This document shows positions 57,468 through 64,000 of a DNA stretch of 64,000 nt, one piece after another. The DNA is from Nitrosomonas sp. (GTDB lineage Bacteria > Pseudomonadota > Gammaproteobacteria > Burkholderiales > Nitrosomonadaceae): positions 62,001-126,000 of the forward strand of contig JAHBZZ010000005.1 of the NCBI GenBank assembly GCA_019635215.1. The letters run 5' to 3'. A program made the translations under genes and the position numbers. Numbering within the stretch: position 1 is the first letter of the stretch; each line of letters begins with the position of its first letter. The notes under the pieces are model-generated. The model did no database searches. It was not told where the DNA came from and saw only the letters and a list, made by a program, of their open reading frames with translations.

Positions 57468-58226
57468 ATGTTCACTCACGCCGTCACTCGTACACCCATA
57501 ATAAAAGCGCTACTTATTCAATTGCTGGCATTTTTATGTATGGTGCCACTGGTTGTATTCTTTCCACCCCTGACAATCCTGGCTTGGGCCCCGATTCAAG
57601 GTATTACGGCAGCAGCCATCAGTCACTATGCTAAAATGGCCTATTGGTGGATCCCGATACAATTAGCCTTTTTACCCGCCATCATCATCACATTGACGCT
57701 GGAAATATCACCAGTATGGTTTGGTGTATGTTTTTTCGTATTATTTCTGGTTTATGGCAAGATTCCCAAGACTCAGGTGCCATTGTATCTTTCCAGTTCC
57801 GAAGTCACCAAAACCCTGGCGTCTTTGTTACCGCAAAAAAAGAACTTCACATTTATCGATCTCGGCTGCGGCTGTGGTGGTTTACTCAGTAAATTGAATA
57901 CCCTACGCGACAATGGCTTCTTTTACGGTATAGAAGCTGCACCGATTCCTTATTTAATTGGAAAGATCAGAATATTGTTCAACAAAACAAACTGCAATGT
58001 TCAGTGGGGTGATCTATGGCAACAGGATCTCGCACAATATGATGTCGTTTATGCGTATCTTTCACCTGTTCCCATGCCAACACTCTGGGAAAAAGTGTGC
58101 CGTGAAATGCAACCTGGCAGCCTGTTTATCAGCAACACCTTCACAGTCCCCGGTATCGTTCCTGAAAAAATCATACGATTAAACGATTTCTCCGAATCAA
58201 CTTTATATATCTGGCGAATAAACTGA
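57468..58226 (+). CDS. Membrane-anchored SAM-dependent methyltransferase
   Basis: The 252-residue protein has three or four hydrophobic segments in the first 95 residues and then a class I methyltransferase domain with the SAM motif FIDLGCGCGGLLSKL (129-143). Later motifs are YGIEAAPIPY and DVVYAYLSPVPMPTLW. The substrate is not known. It starts about 20 bases after motB on the same strand, so it may be co-transcribed with the stator genes. Its stop codon touches the convergent cysS stop with no gap. Confidence 0.82.
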   Translation: MFTHAVTRTPIIKALLIQLLAFLCMVPLVVFFPPLTILAWAPIQGITAAAISHYAKMAYWWIPIQLAFLPAIIITLTLEISPVWFGVCFFVLFLVYGKIPKTQVPLYLSSSEVTKTLASLLPQKKNFTFIDLGCGCGGLLSKLNTLRDNGFFYGIEAAPIPYLIGKIRILFNKTNCNVQWGDLWQQDLAQYDVVYAYLSPVPMPTLWEKVCREMQPGSLFISNTFTVPGIVPEKIIRLNDFSESTLYIWRIN

Positions 58227-59609
58227 TTATTGGCGCCGCCAAGTCGTACCCTGAGGCCCATCTTCAAGTACGACCCCCGCATCCAGCAATTTCTGACGTA
58301 TCGCATCGGCATCCGAATATAGCTTGGCTTTGCGTGCCGTTAATCGCTGCTGTATCATGCGCTCAATCTCCTCTGCGGTAAAATGCTCTGTCGATTCAGT
58401 AAAAATAGCATTTTGCAGATAGACTTGCGGTGTCTGTTGCAATAATCCCAGTATACCGCCCAGTACTTTCAGTAACGCCGCATGTCCGGCAGATTGCGTC
58501 TTATTGACCAGACTGGCGAGATCAAATAGTACAGCAATGGCTTCCGGTGTATTGAAATCATCATTCATTGCAGACATAAAAATTTTTGCATTCTCGTCAG
58601 CCCAGTCAATTGCAGTTTTTTCCGGTACTGGAATCTCCTTCAATGCAATGTACAAACGGTCCAGTGCCTGCTTCGCGTCTTTTAAATGCTGATCGGAATA
58701 ATTCAGGGGACTGCGATAATGCGCACGCAGAATAAAGAAACGCACCACTTCAGGTTGATAATTTTTAAGTACATCCCTGACCGTAAAAAAATTGCCCATG
58801 GATTTTGACATTTTCTCGCTGTCAACACGAACAAAACCATTATGCATCCAGTAATTAACGAAGGGATGGTCGTGCGCACCCTCACTTTGCGCAATTTCAT
58901 TCTCATGATGTGGGAATTGTAGATCCTGTCCACCACCATGAATATCAAAATGCTCGCCCAGAAATTGCTCACTCATGACTGAACATTCAATATGCCATCC
59001 GGGACGTCCATGACCCCAGGGTGATTCCCAATAGGGCTCCCCTGATTTTGCCGATTTCCATAACACAAAATCAAGTGGATCTTTTTTATTGGCGTCAACT
59101 TCTACACGCTCTCCGGCTCGTAGATCTTCAAGCGACTTTCCTGACAACTTTCCGTAACCTGGAAAGTGGCGTACAGCATAATAGACGTCACCATTATTGG
59201 CTCGGTAAGCCAGAGACTTGTTGATCAAAGTATTGATCATGACGATCATACGCTCGACATATTGTGTTGCCCGGGGCTCAAAGGTTGGAAAATCAACACC
59301 AAGTGCCGCCGCATCCTCTTCCATCGCCGTAATAAAGCGATTTGTCAATGCATCAATGCTTTCATTATTTTCTGCAGCACGTTTGATAATCTTATCGTCT
59401 ATATCCGTAACATTACGGACGTAAATGACCTCGTATCCGCTGGCTTTCAACCAACGCACGACCATATCGAACACGACAAGAACACGCGCATGACCAAGAT
59501 GACAAAAATCATAAACGGTCATACCACAGACATACATCTTTACTTTTCCGGGTGTTATTGGCACAAAGATCTGCTTGTTACGAATCAGCGTATTATAGAT
59601 TTTCAGCAT
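58227..59609 (-). CDS. cysS: Cysteinyl-tRNA synthetase
   Basis: CysRS charges tRNA-Cys. The 460 residues have the class I motifs: HIGH as HLGH (37-40, in [15 protein letters not shown]) and KMSKS in [11 protein letters not shown], plus the Zn-binding residues including Cys28 (YVCGMTVYD) and the His-bearing WHIECSVMS and [11 protein letters not shown]. Length is normal. The stop abuts that of the convergent methyltransferase gene. It is divergent from ppiA. Confidence 0.96.
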   Translation of the reverse strand: MLKIYNTLIRNKQIFVPITPGKVKMYVCGMTVYDFCHLGHARVLVVFDMVVRWLKASGYEVIYVRNVTDIDDKIIKRAAENNESIDALTNRFITAMEEDAAALGVDFPTFEPRATQYVERMIVMINTLINKSLAYRANNGDVYYAVRHFPGYGKLSGKSLEDLRAGERVEVDANKKDPLDFVLWKSAKSGEPYWESPWGHGRPGWHIECSVMSEQFLGEHFDIHGGGQDLQFPHHENEIAQSEGAHDHPFVNYWMHNGFVRVDSEKMSKSMGNFFTVRDVLKNYQPEVVRFFILRAHYRSPLNYSDQHLKDAKQALDRLYIALKEIPVPEKTAIDWADENAKIFMSAMNDDFNTPEAIAVLFDLASLVNKTQSAGHAALLKVLGGILGLLQQTPQVYLQNAIFTESTEHFTAEEIERMIQQRLTARKAKLYSDADAIRQKLLDAGVVLEDGPQGTTWRRQ

Positions 59610-59891
59610 GCAAAGAATCTTAAGATTGTAGAATTATCTATCTTCTTGATAGAATCCTGATTACACTAAATTTAATCAGAAAAAAGCTCGAGGAGTATAG
59701 CATAAACAACGATCAGCTCATTCTCCCAGCTTAACAGGTTAATTAGAATTCCACAGCACCAGGATTGACGACAAAAATTAAACCCAACGTCTTCCTACAC
59801 AGTATATATTGTCGGGTTCAATCTGATTGAATCATTGTCAACAGGATTTCAGCAATCGTCTATAACAAACAACCAACTATAAGGAAACCCA

Positions 59892-60479
59892 ATGCGTTTA
59901 ATACAATCTTTTTTATTGACTTTATTCTTTCTAGGCAGCACATCAAGTTATGCCGGAAATCCTCAGATCATAATGAAAACTAGCCTGGGTAATATTAAAA
60001 TTGAACTGTACCCTGAGAAAGCACCCAGGACTGTTGAGAATTTCTTACGCTATGCTGAAGATGGATTTTACAAGAACACGATTTTTCACCGCGTTATCGC
60101 AAATTTTATGATACAAGGCGGTGGATTTGATCGCTCATATACGCAAAAACCAACGCATGCGCCAGTTGAAAATGAAGCCAACAATGGCCTTAAAAACGAA
60201 ATAGGCACGATAGCCATGGCACGAACGTCCGATCCGCATTCCGCCACGGCACAGTTTTTTATCAATGTCGTCAATAACACATTTTTAAACTTCACTTCGC
60301 CAACGCCAAGCGGCTACGGTTACACCGTTTTTGGCAAGGTAACCGATGGCATGGATATTGTTCATCAAATAGCAAAAAAACCGACAGGCCCCGGTGGACC
60401 ATTTCCGAGCGATGCTCCTAAGAACATGATCATCATAGAAGAAATAACAGTCTTGTCATCTGAAAATACAGCACGCTAA
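59892..60479 (+). CDS. ppiA: Periplasmic cyclophilin-type peptidyl-prolyl isomerase
   Basis: This isomerase speeds proline cis-trans steps in periplasmic protein folding. The 195 residues start with a signal peptide ([21 protein letters not shown], cut before GNPQ). The cyclophilin core has [15 protein letters not shown] and [13 protein letters not shown], the active-site blocks. It is 20 bases upstream of a second, cytoplasmic cyclophilin; the two are about half identical and look like a local duplication. Confidence 0.93.
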   Translation: MRLIQSFLLTLFFLGSTSSYAGNPQIIMKTSLGNIKIELYPEKAPRTVENFLRYAEDGFYKNTIFHRVIANFMIQGGGFDRSYTQKPTHAPVENEANNGLKNEIGTIAMARTSDPHSATAQFFINVVNNTFLNFTSPTPSGYGYTVFGKVTDGMDIVHQIAKKPTGPGGPFPSDAPKNMIIIEEITVLSSENTAR

Positions 60480-60499
60480 ACCACAAAATAGGCTATCCA

Positions 60500-60991
60500 A
60501 TGATTAAATTAACAACAAACTTTGGCGACATCACGCTTGAACTCAATAGCGAAAAAGCCCCGGAAACCGTAAAAAACTTTCTTTATTATGTTGAAGGTGG
60601 ATTTTATGACAACACCATTTTTCACCGTGTTATTGATGATTTTATGATCCAGGGCGGTGGGTTTGAGCCCGGAATGCACCAGAAAAAAACCGAGGCACCC
60701 ATTAGAAACGAAGCGGCCAATGGCCTGAAGAATGACACCTATACGATCGCCATGGCAAGAACCGCGGACGTTCATTCAGCCACATCGCAATTCTTTATTA
60801 ATGTAGCCAACAATGGCTTTCTCAATTATAAGGAATCAACGCCACAGGGATTTGGCTATTGCGTTTTTGGCAAAGTGATCAGCGGCCAGGATGTTGTCGA
60901 TAAAATCAAGAAAGTTAAAACAGGCAACCACAGCGGACATCAGAATGTACCTCTTGAAGATGCCATCATTGAAAAAGCTGAGATTATCTGA
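60500..60991 (+). CDS. ppiB: Cytoplasmic cyclophilin-type peptidyl-prolyl isomerase
   Basis: PpiB acts on proteins in the cytoplasm. The 163 residues lack a signal peptide and carry the same active-site blocks as ppi[34 protein letters not shown] and [13 protein letters not shown]. The two genes form a short operon serving both compartments. lpxH, which often follows ppiB in beta-proteobacteria, is not there. Confidence 0.95.
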   Translation: MIKLTTNFGDITLELNSEKAPETVKNFLYYVEGGFYDNTIFHRVIDDFMIQGGGFEPGMHQKKTEAPIRNEAANGLKNDTYTIAMARTADVHSATSQFFINVANNGFLNYKESTPQGFGYCVFGKVISGQDVVDKIKKVKTGNHSGHQNVPLEDAIIEKAEII

Positions 60992-61035
60992 CCCTGACTT
61001 CAGGCAGGATATCTGTACTGCGACGCGATAGAATA

Positions 61036-61096
61036 AGATTCAGATCCTGCTGACAGATGCATGCAAAAGCTATTTCTGTCAAATAGATCTGAATCT
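61036..61096. terminator. Large hairpin between convergent ppiB and mcp
   Basis: An 11-bp outer inverted repeat (AGATTCAGATC / GATCTGAATCT) encloses a second 7-bp repeat (TGACAGA / TCTGTCA), separated by 4-base bulges on both sides. The whole lies between two convergent genes. There is no T-run. A two-way terminator or an RNA-stabilising structure are the simple options; a small palindromic repeat element is also possible. Confidence 0.5.
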
Positions 61097-61132
61097 CAAT
61101 AGGAATCTCAAGACATTTACCGTCTTCGGATT

Positions 61133-62857
61133 TTAGAATTCCTCCCAAGAATCACTACCACCTGCAGCGACTTTTTTGGGCTTAGATTCAATTGAAACAA
61201 CGTCGGTTTCTCTTTTAACAGCCGTTTTCCTAGTTGCCGGACCACGGTTAGGCAATTTAGCCACGGCAGCCGGACGATTGCTTTTTCTGACCGGTGCAGC
61301 ATCATACATACCACCACCTGACAGCTTGAACACAGATACCGCGTGCGTCAATGCCTGGGCCTGTTCCTGCATGGATTCCGCAGCAGCTGCCGCTTCTTCT
61401 ACCAAAGCAGCATTCTGCTGTGTTACCTCGTCCATCTGCGTCACAGCCTGATTAACCTGTTCAATACCGGAGCTTTGCTCCTGTGATGCGGCAGAGATTT
61501 CTGCCATGATATCTGTCACACGCTTAACAGAACTGACTATTTCTTCCATGGTAGCCCCAGCCTCATCGACCAATCGGGTACCGTCTTCAACTTTACTGAC
61601 CGAATCACTGATCAGTTCTTTGATTTCCTTAGCCGCTGCAGCAGAGCGTTGTGCCAATGTACGCACTTCTGTCGCCACCACCGCAAACCCCCGTCCCTGC
61701 TCACCTGCACGTGCCGCTTCAACAGCCGCGTTCAACGCCAAGATATTGGTTTGGAAAGCAATACCGTCAATAACGCTAATAATATCGACAATTTTCTTGG
61801 AGCTATCATTAATCTCGCTCATGGTTTGCACCACCTGCCCAACCACGGCACCGCCTTTTACAGCCACTTCTGAAGCACCGGATGCCAACTGGTTGGCCTG
61901 ACGCGCATTGTCAGCATTCTGTCTTACAGTAGATGTCAACTCTTCCATGGAAGATGCCGTTTCCTCAAGACTGGATGCCTGCTCTTCAGTACGCTGACTC
62001 AAATCGGCATTACCGGAAGCAATTTCACTCGATGCCGTATAAATAGAATCGGTACTGGTACGCACTTTGCCCACCAAATCCACCAGATTGTCATTCATTT
62101 GCTTCAGCGCTTGCATCAAGCGTCCGGTTTCATTATTCGAATTGACATCAATGCGACTGGTCAAATCACCGGGTGCAACAGCATTAGCGACATTAACGGC
62201 CTCATTGATCGGACCAACAATTGCACGTATCAACATCATACCGATTACAATTGCCAAAATAACGCCAACGACAACAGTCGTACTAGTTATCATAAAAACA
62301 CTGTTGAAATTGCTTTGTGCTTCTGCATATTCCTGAGCCGCAACATTGCCCTGCAGTTCAATCAAACTGAGCATAGTCGCATGTACCGTGTCAAATTTTT
62401 CTCTAGCATCCGATGTTGCATTGGCCGCAGACTCCTCGAAATTGCCTGCCATAGCCAGTTTCAATGTATGATCACGCGATTCTTTATATACCGGCCATTG
62501 ATGCGCAAAGGTATTGGCCAGCTTTTCTTCCTCAGGTACTAGATAAGTAGTCATGAATTTTTGCCATATGCTATTTATCCTTGCATCACTCTCGGCAGTC
62601 ATTGCAGTACGTTGTCTGGCAACCTCAATACTATTCAGATTGGCTGCCATTACGGCATGCATACGGGCAATCTGCATTTGATCAAGAACTTGACTTAGAT
62701 CCGCCAACACTATAGTACGATCTTCATAAACTGTTTTCAATCCTTCATTGGATTGACTGATCCCGTACAGTCCCAAACCACCGATGCTCATCAATAGAAA
62801 CGAGAGCATGCCGATTACTAGCATCAATCGTGATTTGATCGTCATATTGTTCAACAT
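61133..62857 (-). CDS. Methyl-accepting chemotaxis protein
   Basis: A transmembrane chemoreceptor. The 574 residues have an N-terminal membrane helix, a periplasmic four-helix-bundle domain (about 35-185), a second membrane helix (about 188-212), a HAMP domain (about 212-265) and a long signalling domain with the conserved hairpin tip [33 protein letters not shown]. It ends SDSWEEF; the xWxxF end resembles the CheR/CheB-binding pentapeptide of Tar and Tsr. The ligand is not known. It follows cheW. Confidence 0.94.
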   Translation of the reverse strand: MLNNMTIKSRLMLVIGMLSFLLMSIGGLGLYGISQSNEGLKTVYEDRTIVLADLSQVLDQMQIARMHAVMAANLNSIEVARQRTAMTAESDARINSIWQKFMTTYLVPEEEKLANTFAHQWPVYKESRDHTLKLAMAGNFEESAANATSDAREKFDTVHATMLSLIELQGNVAAQEYAEAQSNFNSVFMITSTTVVVGVILAIVIGMMLIRAIVGPINEAVNVANAVAPGDLTSRIDVNSNNETGRLMQALKQMNDNLVDLVGKVRTSTDSIYTASSEIASGNADLSQRTEEQASSLEETASSMEELTSTVRQNADNARQANQLASGASEVAVKGGAVVGQVVQTMSEINDSSKKIVDIISVIDGIAFQTNILALNAAVEAARAGEQGRGFAVVATEVRTLAQRSAAAAKEIKELISDSVSKVEDGTRLVDEAGATMEEIVSSVKRVTDIMAEISAASQEQSSGIEQVNQAVTQMDEVTQQNAALVEEAAAAAESMQEQAQALTHAVSVFKLSGGGMYDAAPVRKSNRPAAVAKLPNRGPATRKTAVKRETDVVSIESKPKKVAAGGSDSWEEF

Positions 62858-62899
62858 AACATTCTCCTACAAAGCAATTATCAGGTATAACACTAATCT

Positions 62900-63421
62900 T
62901 TAATTTAGCGATTGATCAATCAATCCCATATCCTCACTAGCCATCAATTTTTCAATATCGACTAATATCAGCATGCGCGTGTTTATCGTTCCCAATCCGG
63001 TAATATATTTTGTATCGATAATAGAACCGAACTCAGGCGTAGGTCGCACCTGATCCATGTCGAGACTGATCACATCGGAAACGCCGTCAACAACAATACC
63101 CATTACACGCCCACCCACATTCAGAATAATTACTACGGTGAATTGATCGTATTCGGCATTTCCCAGTCTGAATTTAATGCGCATATCAATAATAGGCACG
63201 ATAATGCCACGCAGATTAACGACACCCTTGATAAAATCGGGAGAGTTTGCAATTTGCGTTATAGCTTCATTATCATAACCACGAATTTCCTGAACTTTCA
63301 GGATATCAATCCCGTATTCTTCATTTCCCAGTCGAAAAGTAAGAAATTCATTTAACTGGCATAGTGCGGCCTCACCCACTGAATTAACAGCAGGTGTCAT
63401 TGTTGCGGGTTGTTGCGACAT
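62900..63421 (-). CDS. cheW: Chemotaxis coupling protein CheW
   Basis: CheW links receptors to the kinase CheA. The 173 residues have the two-lobed CheW fold with [45 protein letters not shown] and [22 protein letters not shown]. About 23 residues of N-terminal extension precede the domain. It sits between the partial cheA and the receptor gene, all on the minus strand. Confidence 0.95.
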   Translation of the reverse strand: MSQQPATMTPAVNSVGEAALCQLNEFLTFRLGNEEYGIDILKVQEIRGYDNEAITQIANSPDFIKGVVNLRGIIVPIIDMRIKFRLGNAEYDQFTVVIILNVGGRVMGIVVDGVSDVISLDMDQVRPTPEFGSIIDTKYITGLGTINTRMLILVDIEKLMASEDMGLIDQSLN

Positions 63422-63484
63422 ATTGATACCTCCTTATATAAATACATAAAAACCCGACAAGTAGCTGGAAGAACGCCACAATAC

Positions 63485-64000
63485 TTATTGAGTCAACATG
63501 ACCAATCCGGTCGTATCAAGGATTAAAGCTACTTTGCCATCACCCATGATAGTGGCGCCTGAAACGCCATGGACACGACGATAATTACTTTCAAGACTCT
63601 TGATAACCACCTGATGCTGGCCTACCAGCTCATCAATCAGCATGGCCGCCTTATGACCATCAGCATCCAGAATAACCAAAATTCCGTCTTTGATCTCTGT
63701 TGATTTCGGCCGGATGTTAAATACTTCGTGCAATGCAATTACAGGTAAGTACTCGCCACGTACTTGAACCACACGCCCTCGACCGCTGATTGTTCTTATA
63801 TCGTTATCAGACGGCTGCAACGATTCAGTGATGTAAGTCAGCGGTACGATAAACATTTGATCACCTACGGTCACCGATAATCCATCCAGAATAGCCAGTG
63901 TCAGCGGTAATCGGATCGTGATGCGTGTACCGACACCAGAAACAGAATTCACTTCAACGCGCCCGCCCATGCTCTGGATATTTCGTTTCACCACATCCAT
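63485..64000 (-). CDS. cheA: Chemotaxis histidine kinase CheA (C-terminal part)
   Basis: Only the last 171 or so residues are inside the window. They begin in the end of the ATPase domain (GMDVVKRNIQSMGGRVEV-type sequence and GVGTRITIRLPLTLAI) and hold the whole P5 regulatory domain that binds CheW and receptors. The apparent first codon is not a true start. Upstream P1-P4 domains lie past the edge. CheW follows after about 60 bases. Confidence 0.94.
   Translation of the reverse strand: MDVVKRNIQSMGGRVEVNSVSGVGTRITIRLPLTLAILDGLSVTVGDQMFIVPLTYITESLQPSDNDIRTISGRGRVVQVRGEYLPVIALHEVFNIRPKSTEIKDGILVILDADGHKAAMLIDELVGQHQVVIKSLESNYRRVHGVSGATIMGDGKVALILDTTGLVMLTQ

Noticed and set aside
1-64000. CRISPR arrays, tRNA or rRNA genes, prophage
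   Set aside because: No regular short repeats with spacers, no cloverleaf with a TTC-type T-loop, and no phage structural genes were noticed in either strand.

Overview
The window reads as a stretch of a beta-proteobacterial chromosome, most probably an ammonia-oxidising Nitrosomonas relative (Nitrosomonadaceae). That call rests on protein sequence character, moderate GC, and beta-proteobacterial gene pairs such as smc-zipA, zapA followed by 6S RNA, and hom-thrC next to an AlaA-type aminotransferase. No tRNA, rRNA, CRISPR array or prophage was seen. Nearly all genes are conserved housekeeping or motility genes. The accessory material is confined to three short spots of decayed mobile DNA.

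Layout. 1-2,280 (minus): cytochrome c maturation genes ccmA-ccmB-ccmC and the start of ccmD. 2,350-8,600 (minus): the rimP-nusA-infB-rbfA-truB transcription/translation operon, with a terminator-like hairpin in its leader. 8,850-13,620: creA, then the threonine branch alaA-hom-thrC on the minus strand. 13,620-16,050: flgM-flgN flanked by an IS982-like pseudogene on one side and a collapsed IS3-type element on the other. 16,050-24,500: a small secreted His/Asp-rich protein, fau-mutY, rof-asmA, an OmpA-type lipoprotein, rpe-gph-trpE and apaG.

24,650-32,600 (minus): a flagellar regulatory and export block flhB-flhA-flhF-flhG-fliA-motC-motD. 32,930-35,570 (plus): rlmH-maf-rng, preceded by a small MITE-like inverted-repeat element. 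35,620-37,140 (minus): cheY-cheZ. 37,400-48,570 (minus): a long co-directional series rpoE-rseA-rseB-mucD-glutaredoxin-lepA-lepB-DUF4845-rnc-era-pdxJ-acpS-nagZ, joining envelope stress, protein secretion, RNA processing and vitamin B6/lipid functions. recO is absent from its usual place between era and pdxJ. 48,870-55,330: queF, then smc-zipA-CDGSH protein-ZapB-like-zapA-6S RNA, a division and chromosome-segregation cluster. 55,585-58,230: a second stator pair motA-motB and a membrane-anchored methyltransferase. 58,230-64,000: cysS, a periplasmic/cytoplasmic cyclophilin pair, and the chemotaxis set cheA-cheW-mcp.

Together the motility genes give a polar-type flagellar control circuit (FlhF/FlhG, FliA held by FlgM), two stator types (MotAB and MotCD), and a CheA-CheW-CheY-CheZ phosphorelay. 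flgM has a candidate sigma-28 promoter that fits a TTG start, which would close a FliA-FlgM feedback loop. I found no convincing undescribed multi-gene system. The items most worth a second look are the FlhG signature-lysine change, the MITE-like element at a synteny break, the two IS remnants around flgMN, the secreted metal-binding-like protein, the missing recO, and several strong intergenic hairpins.
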